64,000 bases of DNA from Halomonas sp. Bachu 37 (GTDB taxonomy: Bacteria; Pseudomonadota; Gammaproteobacteria; Pseudomonadales; Halomonadaceae), in the NCBI RefSeq assembly GCF_039691755.1, contig NZ_CP137552.1, forward strand, positions 2,480,001-2,544,000. Direction: 5' to 3'. Each line of letters starts with the position of its first letter. The stretch's first letter is position 1. The notes under the pieces are model-generated. The model did no database searches. It had not been told where the DNA came from and saw only the letters and a program-made list of their open reading frames with translations. The position numbers and the translations under genes are program-made. Positions 7,929 to 16,380 of this stretch are shown here, one piece after another.

Positions 7929-8412
7929 GTTCTGCCTCCCAGCTTTTCATTACGCTTTGTCCATGTACTCAGCACATTCACGCTCCGTGCCAAACATTTC
8001 AATAAATTTAAAAACAATATAAATACAATAACTTAAATCTGACCAACCAATGGCTCATATAGTCTATTTCTTGGTACGACAAGCCTTGAAGATGGTGAAA
8101 AATGACACATGGGCCAGATATACCCACCCGGACCGACTCATTCCGACACGTGGGGCAGACAAGCAGAGGGGCTCTTATGTATAATCGTTTTTTATCAATT
8201 GGCGAAAAATACTCTTGTTTTCTTTATGAAAGGTATTTTTAGCGAGCTTTTTTAGAAAGTCTTTTTGGCTGAGCGCCATCCCGCCATGGGTTTTGCGTTG
8301 TCAACGCTGGGGTATGGCATTCTGAATTTGCCTGGCGGCATACCACTTCGGGCAGGTCGATTCATTCATCACATTTCACTTATGACACTTATTCATGACA
8401 AAGGCATCGCCG
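7929..8412. other. AT-rich divergent intergenic region with candidate regulatory sites
   Basis: This 484-base spacer separates the leftward lipoprotein from the rightward osmolyte ABC genes and is clearly richer in A/T than its surroundings, with T runs at 8187-8260. Candidate elements: a TATAAT at 8180-8185 (plus strand; the best -35-like CAGACA is 19 bases away), a perfect GCGTTG-T-CAACGC palindrome at 8295-8307, and on the minus strand a TTGGCACG box (7993-7986) resembling the -24 part of a sigma-54 promoter but without the -12 GC. No gene supported. Confidence 0.5.
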
Positions 8413-9660
8413 ATGGACGAGACACGAAACGTCAAGATTCAGGTGCGCGGCTTGAGCAAGGTATTCGGCAAGCACCCGAAAAAAGCCCTGGAATTACGTG
8501 ATCAAGGCCTTAAACGACCGGAAATTCTAGAGAAGACGGGGCAGACCCTGGGCCTCTCCAATATCGACTTCGATGTCTACGAAGGCGAGTTGCTGGTGAT
8601 CATGGGTTTATCCGGCTCGGGTAAATCGACGCTGATTCGCTGTCTCAATCGCCTGATCGATACGACAGAAGGCGAGATCGTCATTGACGGCGAGAACATT
8701 CCGACCTTGAACGAGAAAGCCCTTCTGGAGTGCCGTCGCCGTCATTTTTCCATGGTATTTCAGAACTTCGCCCTGTTTCCCCATCGCACGGTACAAAAGA
8801 ACGCTGAGTTCGGCCTGGAAATACGCGGGGTGTCCAAGCAGGAGCGTGAAGAGATCGCCCGCAACTCGCTCAAGCAGGTAGGGCTCGACGGCTGGGAAGA
8901 CGCTTATCCCAACCAGCTTTCCGGCGGCATGCAGCAGCGCGTCGGCCTAGCCCGCGCCCTGGCCAACGACGCCACGGTTCTGCTCATGGACGAGGCATTC
9001 TCCGCCCTCGATCCGCTTATCCGCAAGGATATGCAGCAGGAACTGCTGGAACTGCAGACGCGGATGAAGAAGACAACCATCTTCATCACCCACGATCTGG
9101 ATGAAGCGCTGAGCATCGGTGACCGCATCGTCCTGCTCAAGGACGGCGAGGTGGTTCAGATCGGTACTCCCGAAGAGATCCTGACTCAGCCTGCCGACGA
9201 GTATGTGCGCCGTTTCATCGAAGGAGTGGACCGCTCGCGTATCCTGACCGCCGAAAATGCCATGCGCAAGGTACGCACCACCGTGCGCGATACCGACGGG
9301 CCACGTACCGCCTTGCGCAAGATGCATGAGAATGCCATCGACTCCATCTATGTCACCCGCCGCGACCGCACGCTGGTCGGCCTGCTCGAGGCCGATGCCG
9401 CCAAGTCGCTGATCAAGTCGGGCAAGGAGAGCATTACCGATGGCATGACCCAGGACTTCCGCGTCGTGGGGCCGGAAGAACCGATGCATAACCTCTTCGC
9501 CATGTTCAGCGAAAAGGGCTTCCCAATCGCGGTGACCGATGATCAGCGGCGATTGCTTGGCGTGGTGGTCAAGGGTGCCGTCCTCGACGAACTGGCACAG
9601 GCGGCAGAGGGGGCAGAGGTAATGCCGACCGCCGAAACAACAGCGGCAGGAGAACAGTGA
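8413..9660 (+). CDS. Glycine betaine/proline-type ABC transporter ATPase
   Basis: A 415-residue ProV/OpuAA-type ATPase. Order: the ProV-specific N-terminal insertion (KALELRDQGLKRPEILEKTG), Walker A GLSGSGKST (65-73), Q-loop, signature LSGGMQQR, Walker B VLLMDEAFSALD, and a C-terminal pair of CBS domains (about 280-395) that in OpuA sense ionic strength. Start ATG 8413 has AAAGG eight bases upstream; ATG 8395 is in frame but lacks one. The permease gene overlaps its stop codon. No periplasmic binding-protein gene (proX) is next to it, so substrate assignment to betaine or related osmolytes rests on the ATPase subtype. Confidence 0.93.
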   Translation: MDETRNVKIQVRGLSKVFGKHPKKALELRDQGLKRPEILEKTGQTLGLSNIDFDVYEGELLVIMGLSGSGKSTLIRCLNRLIDTTEGEIVIDGENIPTLNEKALLECRRRHFSMVFQNFALFPHRTVQKNAEFGLEIRGVSKQEREEIARNSLKQVGLDGWEDAYPNQLSGGMQQRVGLARALANDATVLLMDEAFSALDPLIRKDMQQELLELQTRMKKTTIFITHDLDEALSIGDRIVLLKDGEVVQIGTPEEILTQPADEYVRRFIEGVDRSRILTAENAMRKVRTTVRDTDGPRTALRKMHENAIDSIYVTRRDRTLVGLLEADAAKSLIKSGKESITDGMTQDFRVVGPEEPMHNLFAMFSEKGFPIAVTDDQRRLLGVVVKGAVLDELAQAAEGAEVMPTAETTAAGEQ

Positions 9661-10496
9661 TGGCTATCGAAATCCCGCGCATTCCGCTGGGTCAGTGGAT
9701 CGAAGGCGGCCTGGACTGGCTGACCAGCGAATTTTCCGTCGTGACACGCGGCATTTCCCGCTTTACCCAGACCGGCATCGAGGGGCTCAACGAGACGCTG
9801 ATGCTGCTGCCCCCCTGGGCATTGCTGCTGATCATTGTCGGGATCTGCTGGTGGCTCGCCAGCCATCGACTGGCGATTGGCGCCGCCCTGGGCCTGGCGT
9901 TGATCTGGAACCTGGATCTATGGGATCCCATGATCGAGACGCTGACGCTGGTTGTGTTCGCCACTCTGGTGGCGGTGTTGATCGCCCTGCCCGTCGGCAT
10001 TGCGGCGGCGCTCTCCGAGCGGCTCTATCGAGTCATCATGCCGGTGCTGGACTTCATGCAGACCATGCCCGCATTCGTCTACCTGATCCCGGCGATACCC
10101 TTCTTCGGCATCGGTTCGGTGTCGGCGATCTTCGCCACGGTAATCTTCTCCATGCCACCGGCCATTCGTTTCACCACGCTGGGCATCCGCCAGGTACCGG
10201 TGGAATTGATCGAAGCCGCCGATGCCTACGGGGCGACCCGGAGCCAGAAGCTGTTCAAGGTACAGTTGCCGATGTCACTGCCCACCGTAATGGCCGGCAT
10301 CAACCAGACCATCATGTTGGCACTCTCCATGGTCGTGATCGCGGCGATGATCGGGGCCGACGGGCTGGGCAGCGAAGTCTGGCGGGCCATTCAACGCTTG
10401 CGTCCCGGTGACGGTTTCGAAGCAGGCATCGCGGTGGTAATCCTAGCGATGCTGCTGGATCGCCTCACCCAGTCGCTGCGGCGCTCGCGCAAGTAA
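9660..10496 (+). CDS. Glycine betaine/proline-type ABC transporter permease
   Basis: A 278-residue ProW/OpuAB-type permease with six to seven hydrophobic helices and the EAA coupling loop EAADAYGATRSQKLFKVQLP near residue 180. ATG 9660 overlaps the TGA of the ATPase gene (TGATG), so the two are translationally coupled; a GGAG site lies inside the upstream gene. With the ATPase it forms an osmolyte uptake system in the inner membrane. A third component (binding protein) must be encoded elsewhere. Confidence 0.92.
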   Translation: MAIEIPRIPLGQWIEGGLDWLTSEFSVVTRGISRFTQTGIEGLNETLMLLPPWALLLIIVGICWWLASHRLAIGAALGLALIWNLDLWDPMIETLTLVVFATLVAVLIALPVGIAAALSERLYRVIMPVLDFMQTMPAFVYLIPAIPFFGIGSVSAIFATVIFSMPPAIRFTTLGIRQVPVELIEAADAYGATRSQKLFKVQLPMSLPTVMAGINQTIMLALSMVVIAAMIGADGLGSEVWRAIQRLRPGDGFEAGIAVVILAMLLDRLTQSLRRSRK

Positions 10497-10608
10497 GCAA
10501 CGCCATTGATCGAGAGGAGAAACTTGCATTCTCTTCCCGTTTACCCATGCTGAATGGCGCGACCATGAATAATCTTTATTGGTTTGGGTAGCGGCGATAA
10601 GCATCTCA

Positions 10609-10639
10609 GCCGAAGGTCCGCGACGTGGGTGCCTTCGGC
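10609..10639 (+). other. Hairpin in the leader of the universal stress gene
   Basis: GCCGAAGG (10609-10616) and CCTTCGGC (10632-10639) form a perfect 8-bp stem with a 15-nt loop, 26 bases before the ribosome site of the universal stress gene. No T run follows, so it is not a simple terminator; it may stabilise a processed mRNA end. Confidence 0.5.
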
Positions 10640-10675
10640 CCGCGTTCTCCCTGCCCTCAAGACCAGGAGACTACA

Positions 10676-11107
10676 ATGTTCAACAAGATCATGATCCCCG
10701 TGGATTTGGCCCATCTCGACGCCATCAAGCCGGCCCTGGACGTAGCCGCCGACATGGCGGGTCAATACCAGGCGTCGATCTGCTACGTGGGAGTCACTGC
10801 TACCACTCCCGGCAGCGTGGCCCGCACGCCGCAAGAGTATGAACAGAAACTGCAGGCCTTTGCCCAGGCTCAACACGAGGCTCACGGGCATCCGGTGGAT
10901 AGCAAGATGATCGCCTCTCCCGACCCGACCGCCGACCTCGATGATGACTTGATCCAGGCCATCGAGGACACCCAGGCGGACCTGGTCATCATGGCAACGC
11001 ACTTGCCCAAGCACCTGGATGCCATAATGCCCTCCCATGGCGGCAAGGTCGCATCGCATACCAAGGCATCGATCCTGCTGGTAAGGCCCCCGGAAACATC
11101 GCGCTAG
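10676..11107 (+). CDS. Universal stress protein, single-domain, osmolyte-transport associated
   Basis: A 143-residue UspA-fold protein (MFNKIMIPVDL start; C-terminal ASILLVRP). Start ATG 10676 has AGGAGA five bases upstream. The normal ATP-binding signature G-2x-G-9x-G-S/T is absent: the corresponding stretch reads MATHLPKHLDAIMPSHGG, so it may not bind ATP in the usual way. It lies between the osmolyte ABC genes and a BCCT carrier. In Halomonas elongata a Usp protein, TeaD, is encoded with and modulates the ectoine transporter TeaABC; a similar tuning role here is inference from position. Confidence 0.85.
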   Translation: MFNKIMIPVDLAHLDAIKPALDVAADMAGQYQASICYVGVTATTPGSVARTPQEYEQKLQAFAQAQHEAHGHPVDSKMIASPDPTADLDDDLIQAIEDTQADLVIMATHLPKHLDAIMPSHGGKVASHTKASILLVRPPETSR

Positions 11108-11172
11108 ATATCCAGCAACTGCATCCAAGCGGACAAGCAGCCGTATTTTCTAAACGCTAACGGAGAGCACCT

Positions 11173-12843
11173 GTGGATAACACTCCTCACGATAAACCCT
11201 CTTCCGAGGCTCCTGCTTCGGAAGGTATACCCGCCCCGGAAGGCGCGGCGAACCTGATCGATACCGATTATGTCATCGGCCAGGACAATATCACTGCCTC
11301 GCCCATGGGGATCAACGTGGACCTGCACGGCAAGGTCTTCATGTTCTCTTCCCTCGTCATCCTACTGTTCGTGATTTTCACGTTGGCCATGCAGGCTCAG
11401 ATGGAGCCGATCTTCAACAGCATGTTCAGCTTTTTGACCACCAAGCTTGGCTGGGTGTTTCTGCTGGGTGCCAATGTCTTTGTCATTCTCGCTTTAGTAC
11501 TGATCTTTACGCCGTTGGGTAAAGTACGCATCGGTGGCGCCAATGCCAAACCGGACTTTGGCTATCTTGGCTGGTTTGCGATGCTATTCGCTGCGGGTAT
11601 GGGCATCGGCCTTATGTTTTATGGCGTCTCCGAGCCGCTGGGCCACTACGGCACCGCCATGGGCGGTATCAGCGTCGGTGAGGATGGTATGCGCACTGAC
11701 TGGGCACCTCTGGGGGCCGCCGAAGGCGACCAGGCGGGCGCCGTCTCGTTGAGCATGGCCGCCACTATCTTTCACTGGGGCCTTCACCCTTGGGGCGCCT
11801 ACGCCATTGTCGGCCTGTCGCTGGCGATCTTCGCCTTTAACAAGGGCCTGCCGCTCACCATGCGTTCAATTTTTTATCCCATCCTGGGTGAGCGCGTATG
11901 GGGCTGGCCAGGGCATGTCATCGATATACTGGCCGTATTCGCCACTCTGTTTGGCCTAACCACCTCGTTGGGGCTAGGCGCGACCCAGGCTTCGGCGGGC
12001 CTTAACTACCTCTTCGGCATTCCCGACACCAACGCCACCTTGATACTGCTGATCCTCGGTATCACCTTGATCGCGCTGGGTTCCATCATGTTGGGTGTGG
12101 ATAAAGGCGTGCAGCGCCTCTCGCAGCTCAACATGGCACTGGCGCTGCTGCTGATGCTTTTCGTGATCCTGGTGGGGCCGACACTAATGATCGCTACCGG
12201 TGTCGCTGAGAACCTGATTGCCTATGTGGTCAACCTGCCGGCGCTCTCCATGCCGTTCGGGCGCGAAGATGCCAATTTCTCACAGGGCTGGACAGCCTTT
12301 TATTGGGCCTGGTGGATCGCATGGTCGCCGTTCGTCGGCATGTTTATTGCCCGCGTTAGCCGTGGCCGCAGCGTGCGCGAATTTTTGATCGCCGTACTGG
12401 TGGTGCCCACCCTGGGTTCGGTGATCTGGATGACCGCCTTCGGCACCACCGCGATTGACCAGGTCATCAACCAAGGCATCACCGAGGTGCAGGATGCCGC
12501 GCTTGAGCTGCAGCTCTTCACGATGCTGGAGCACCTGCCGTTGACGGCCATCACCTCCTTTGTCGGCATTGTTCTGGTCATTGTGTTCTTCGTGACCTCG
12601 TCAGACTCCGGCTCGTTGGTAATCGATTCCATCACCGCCGGTGGCAAGGTCGACGCGCCTAAACCCCAGCGTATCTTCTGGGCGCTGATCGAAGGCGCGC
12701 TCGCCATCGCCCTGCTGCTAGGCGGCGGCCTCGCCGCGTTGCAAACGGCGGCGCTGACAACCGGCCTTCCCTTCACCCTAGTGTTGCTGGTGGGCTGCTA
12801 CGCCATCGTCAAAGGATTGATGAGCGAGCCGCGCGGTAGCTGA
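11173..12843 (+). CDS. BCCT family betaine/choline/carnitine transporter
   Basis: A 556-residue inner-membrane carrier with about 12 hydrophobic helices. It has the glycine stretch AAGMGIGLMFYGVSEP, where GMGIG is typical of the sodium-coupled betaine carriers (BetP type), and the Trp-rich substrate/gating segment YWAWWIAWSPFVGMFIARVS. The start is GTG 11173 with GGAGAG five bases upstream. The hydrophilic N-terminal extension (about 55 residues, Pro/Ala/Glu rich) is longer than needed for transport. Together with the ABC system this gives two routes for compatible-solute uptake. Exact substrate (betaine, choline or ectoine) not determinable. Confidence 0.92.
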   Translation: MDNTPHDKPSSEAPASEGIPAPEGAANLIDTDYVIGQDNITASPMGINVDLHGKVFMFSSLVILLFVIFTLAMQAQMEPIFNSMFSFLTTKLGWVFLLGANVFVILALVLIFTPLGKVRIGGANAKPDFGYLGWFAMLFAAGMGIGLMFYGVSEPLGHYGTAMGGISVGEDGMRTDWAPLGAAEGDQAGAVSLSMAATIFHWGLHPWGAYAIVGLSLAIFAFNKGLPLTMRSIFYPILGERVWGWPGHVIDILAVFATLFGLTTSLGLGATQASAGLNYLFGIPDTNATLILLILGITLIALGSIMLGVDKGVQRLSQLNMALALLLMLFVILVGPTLMIATGVAENLIAYVVNLPALSMPFGREDANFSQGWTAFYWAWWIAWSPFVGMFIARVSRGRSVREFLIAVLVVPTLGSVIWMTAFGTTAIDQVINQGITEVQDAALELQLFTMLEHLPLTAITSFVGIVLVIVFFVTSSDSGSLVIDSITAGGKVDAPKPQRIFWALIEGALAIALLLGGGLAALQTAALTTGLPFTLVLLVGCYAIVKGLMSEPRGS

Positions 12844-12900
12844 TTCGCTGGTAGTCCATAATCTAGCGAATAAATAATCTAGCTAGTACAAGCCAGCTAA

Positions 12901-12931
12901 AAAACGGACAGCCTCCTCGGCTGTCCGTTTT
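12901..12931. terminator. Bidirectional Rho-independent terminator
   Basis: A 13-bp perfect stem (12901-12913 with 12919-12931: aaaacggacagcc/ggctgtccgtttt) with a 5-nt loop and T tails both ways, between the convergent BCCT and exonuclease genes. Confidence 0.9.
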
Positions 12932-12970
12932 CGTTTGCGCATGGCGTTGCAGTACAAGGCTTGAGTTGGC

Positions 12971-13696
12971 CTAACACCACAAGGCCCGCAGCGGAGTATC
13001 GGGCTGGTAGTTCGTCGCTATCTGGGCTTGGAAGAGCTCGGCGGTGGCCAGGGAATCGATCAGCGCGTGGTGACCGTGATACGCCGGCAAGCCGTATCGT
13101 GCCCGGCTGGCATCGAGTCGAATCGACACCGGTGGGCGCCCCACCCAGCGCTGGAAACGCGCCCATATCGATTGACGGTACCGGCGCGCTTCAAGGGACA
13201 TGGTATCGATCATGGGAAATATCACGCTGTCCCCCCGTCGGGCTTTTACCGCCGCATCGAGAAACGGCCTTTCGATATTGCGAAAATGTACCACGACGAT
13301 CCGCCCGGCCAGATGCTCCAGCAGCTCGTCGAGTATCGCGTCGAGATCAGGTGCCGTTGCGATTTCCGAATGGGTAATACGGTGATGGGCGATGGAGCTT
13401 TCCGCCAGCACTCGGGGTGGATTCACCACCCAGTAACGCCGTTCGCTCAGCCGGATGCGATCCAGCGTGAAGGGGACGATCCCGACACTGACAATGGCAT
13501 GCCGGCGCTCGTCAAGGCCCGTGGTTTCCATGTCCAGCGCTACCAGCGGGACCTCGGCGATAGGCGTATCGGGGTGAGGTGGCGGCGTGGCGAAGAACCG
13601 CGCTACCGCCGGATCGCGGGCCTGGCCAGCCCGCTGGGCCATGTATCCCGTCCAATCCGCCTGGGAGTGTTTTCGGCGTGGGCGAATCAATGTCAT
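12971..13696 (-). CDS. DnaQ-like DEDDh 3'-5' exonuclease
   Basis: A 241-residue protein with the exonuclease core of the DNA polymerase epsilon-subunit family: Exo I LVALDMETTGLD, a central acidic motif near VVVHFRNIERPFLDA, and Exo III with the catalytic His and Asp in YHGHHALIDSLATAELF. It is not the replicative epsilon subunit (different tail, extra N-terminal 75 residues). Start ATG at 13696 overlaps the stop of the upstream DUF294 gene by four bases (ATGA), so the two are translationally coupled and probably work together. Substrate (DNA, RNA or nucleotide) unknown. Confidence 0.87.
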   Translation of the reverse strand: MTLIRPRRKHSQADWTGYMAQRAGQARDPAVARFFATPPPHPDTPIAEVPLVALDMETTGLDERRHAIVSVGIVPFTLDRIRLSERRYWVVNPPRVLAESSIAHHRITHSEIATAPDLDAILDELLEHLAGRIVVVHFRNIERPFLDAAVKARRGDSVIFPMIDTMSLEARRYRQSIWARFQRWVGRPPVSIRLDASRARYGLPAYHGHHALIDSLATAELFQAQIATNYQPDTPLRALWC

Positions 13697-15606
13697 CGTA
13701 CATCTCGCCGGTTGGTGGGCCGGGGATAACGAAACTTGAGAAATTTCTGGGCGTTGCTGAGTATCTGGAAAGCATCCTTGAGGGTATGGCGCTCGCTGTC
13801 CGCCACGTTTTCCGGCTCGATGTTGTTGTCCGGTTGGCGCTCCTCTTGCAGATCGATAGCCTGGTGGCGGATACGCACCATGCACATGAACTCGAAGGCA
13901 TACCGCAACTTGTCCGCAACGCCGATCGCCAACAGCGGTGTCTGGGCGATGTCATCCAGGCGCTGGAAGGAATTCTGTGAACTCGACCCGCAGGCCAGGG
14001 CGTGGACGCGGATCAGATCCACCATCGGTGCGGTTCCTCGCCGTTTGATATTGATCGAATTGTTGTGCTTGCCGTCCTTTTCCATTACGAAAGTACGAAA
14101 GAACCCCAGCGGCGGTGTGCGGTTGAGCGCGTTGCGTGCCATGGCGGCCAGAAACAAGGGATTGTTAGGCGCCAGGTTGACGATCAGGTCCTGCAACTGC
14201 TCGACAAGCGTTTCTTCACCGTAGAGGCTATCCAGATCGAAGAAGATGGAGCTGTGCAGCAGGCGTTCAGGGGTGGGGCGCTCGATCCAGCCGGTGAAAT
14301 ACGACTTCCACACCCGCAAGGGCTGGCGCCACTTGGGATTGGTTGCCATGACATCACCCTTGCAATAGGTATAGCCGCAAGCATCCAGGCCGTCGCTGAC
14401 GAATTTGGCCAGGGCGGCAAAATACTCGTCGTCGCGCTCGGGGACGAAATCATCCGCCAGCACCAGAGCGTTATCCTGGTCGGTAACGATGGTTTGCTCG
14501 TTACGCGCCATCGAGCCGTTGACCATGAAGCTGTAGGCCACCGGCGGCGGACCCAGCTTTTCTTCAGCCAGCTCCAGCAGGCGTCGGGTAAAACTGCGCC
14601 CTACCGTGGACAGGGCGCTGCCCACCATGTGGGAGTTGGCTCCCTCCTCCACCATGCGCACAAAAGCCTGCCGTACCTCCGGCGCCAGACGGGCCAGTCC
14701 CTCCACACTCGATTGATGGAAAATATTGCCGACCAGGTAGAGCCCGCTTTGGGTTTCGTAGCGAATGATATCCGACAGATGCACGATCCCCACCGGCCGG
14801 CGCCGATAGAGTACCGGCAGGTGCTGCACGTTATTGCGCAGCATGGTCAGCATGGCTTCGTAGACCGACTCATCGGACTGGATCGAAACCAATCGCTGGG
14901 AAATCACCTCCCCCACCGGGGTCTCGGGCGGTAGCCCATGCGCCACGACGCGGGTTCGGAAATCACTATCGGTCAGAATTCCACGTATCTGCCAGGTACG
15001 TTCTTCGCTATCGGTAAAACTGCGGCGGGGATCGTCGTCGGCTTCTTCAAGCACCAAGACTGCAGACGCCTGAGCCTCGGTTACCTGCTGTGCCGCTACT
15101 CGGATGCTGGTCGTCGTTTCCACCATCACCGGGTAACGCGACAGTAGCTTGCGGACCCGAGTGATCATCATGTCGTTGTCTTTTCGTTGCTGCTTTACGG
15201 CGGACTCCAGGCGCGGCCGTTCCAGCTCGACGAAATCGGCGAAGTGGTTATCCTCCTCGCACAGCTGCTGAAACACCTCGTCGGGAACGAAGTAGATCAG
15301 CGTATCTTCTATCGCCGTGGCGGGAAAACGAGCCTTGTGATTACGGAGCAAGCTGAAGTGGCCGAAGATATCGCCTTCGCCGAGACGATTATAAAGCTCC
15401 CCCCCACTTCGATAGACTTCGACGGCCCCGCTACGTATGTAGTGCAGATGACCCAGCGGCTGATCCAACTCCAGTATCGGCGTGCCAGCCTTGAAATAAC
15501 TAACTTCCACCCGGCTGGCAATCAGCTCCAGCAAATCATCCGAGAGCGTGTCAAAAGGCGGGTGCTTGCCCAAATGCTCGTATATTTCCAGAAGCTCCGT
15601 TTCCAT
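13693..15606 (-). CDS. Cyclic-nucleotide-binding / CBS / DUF294 nucleotidyltransferase
   Basis: A 637-residue cytosolic protein. Order: a cNMP-binding beta-barrel (about 15-130), a CBS pair (about 150-290), a DUF294 nucleotidyltransferase of the GlnD type (NGSMARNEQT followed by DQDNALV, supplying the metal-binding Asp-x-Asp), and the DUF294 C-terminal helical domain. Start ATG 15606 has a GGGGG-type ribosome site; an open frame continues 20 codons upstream without one. It is coupled to the DEDDh exonuclease gene. The family is widespread beside acetate or solute transport genes but its target is unknown; modification of a partner protein by nucleotidylation is inference. Confidence 0.87.
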   Translation of the reverse strand: METELLEIYEHLGKHPPFDTLSDDLLELIASRVEVSYFKAGTPILELDQPLGHLHYIRSGAVEVYRSGGELYNRLGEGDIFGHFSLLRNHKARFPATAIEDTLIYFVPDEVFQQLCEEDNHFADFVELERPRLESAVKQQRKDNDMMITRVRKLLSRYPVMVETTTSIRVAAQQVTEAQASAVLVLEEADDDPRRSFTDSEERTWQIRGILTDSDFRTRVVAHGLPPETPVGEVISQRLVSIQSDESVYEAMLTMLRNNVQHLPVLYRRRPVGIVHLSDIIRYETQSGLYLVGNIFHQSSVEGLARLAPEVRQAFVRMVEEGANSHMVGSALSTVGRSFTRRLLELAEEKLGPPPVAYSFMVNGSMARNEQTIVTDQDNALVLADDFVPERDDEYFAALAKFVSDGLDACGYTYCKGDVMATNPKWRQPLRVWKSYFTGWIERPTPERLLHSSIFFDLDSLYGEETLVEQLQDLIVNLAPNNPLFLAAMARNALNRTPPLGFFRTFVMEKDGKHNNSINIKRRGTAPMVDLIRVHALACGSSSQNSFQRLDDIAQTPLLAIGVADKLRYAFEFMCMVRIRHQAIDLQEERQPDNNIEPENVADSERHTLKDAFQILSNAQKFLKFRYPRPTNRRDVR

Positions 15607-15706
15607 ACCGCCCCCATATCCTAGTATCGCCTGCCAGCAATTAGTCTGGCGTGCCGCAAAATGCACGTAAAGCCTTTCTTGATCGGCCGACCCTGCCCTC
15701 TTGACG

Positions 15707-15737
15707 CAAAAAGCCGCTCCTTTCTGGGAGCGGCTTT
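15707..15737 (-). terminator. Rho-independent terminator for the DUF4168 gene
   Basis: Perfect 11-bp stem (15710-15720 with 15727-15737) and a T5 tail on the minus strand; it lies about 100 bases after the DUF4168 stop codon. Confidence 0.8.
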
Positions 15738-15834
15738 ATCGGCAGCATGATAACTGCGACTGCCTCAGGTTCGTTATCTCAACGAAATCTGGCAGTATGC
15801 ACCCGTCAGGTGCGCAATAGGCTACGAGGTTGGA

Positions 15835-16230
15835 TCAGGACTGAGCCATTCCCTGTACGCGCTGCATCATCTCAGGATCTTGCTGGATAGCCTGACCGAT
15901 GGCATTGAAGGTATCCACATCCAGACCGCTGTTTTCCACGGCTTCGACCATCTTGTCGTTAGCCTCGGTACGGACTTCCTGCTGAGTGGACTCATCTTCC
16001 GCACCATGCAGGCGTTCAGTGTACTCTTGCGAGATCACGGCGATTTCCTGAGCGGCATCGGCGAACTGCTGCAGTTCCTGATCAGAGAAATCCTGTGCTG
16101 CCGGGGCCGCTTGCTGGGTAGTGGCCGGGTCTTGAGCAGAGTTCTGAGTGGTCTCCTGGGCATTGGCGGTAGCCGCCATCAGGCCAGTGGCGAGCAGAGC
16201 GGCTGAAAACAGAGCGGTAATCCGTTGCAT
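15835..16230 (-). CDS. DUF4168 domain exported protein
   Basis: A 131-residue secreted protein: signal peptide with AxA cleavage (ATANAQ, about residue 24), a Gln/Thr/Ala-rich linker (about 25-45), and a DUF4168 helical domain (FSDQELQQFADAAQEIAVIS ... LDVDTFNAIGQAIQQDPEMM). ATG 16230 has GAGG seven bases upstream. A terminator follows. DUF4168 proteins are small periplasmic or surface proteins without a known role; no neighbouring gene on the same strand suggests one. Confidence 0.82.
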   Translation of the reverse strand: MQRITALFSAALLATGLMAATANAQETTQNSAQDPATTQQAAPAAQDFSDQELQQFADAAQEIAVISQEYTERLHGAEDESTQQEVRTEANDKMVEAVENSGLDVDTFNAIGQAIQQDPEMMQRVQGMAQS

Positions 16231-16380
16231 GTGTAAACCTCGCGATACGTGCTATGAATGTGCCCCTGTGACGCTTCGCTCCCATTCAGGTTCCAACTTT
16301 AATGTATCGAAATGTAAGAACACGAAAGCAGGAATTGCAGGTATGCCAACTTCTTTATTAGCCGCAATGGAAAAGCCGCA

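Noticed and set aside
7428..8036. A 202-codon plus-strand frame opposite the 131-residue lipoprotein
   Set aside because: Covers the antisense of a gene with a clear ribosome site, lipobox and signal helix; its own sequence shows no domain and no ribosome site.
15740..15834. Extra genes between the DUF294 start and the DUF4168 stop
   Set aside because: The spacer only contains the terminator and no open frame of credible length.
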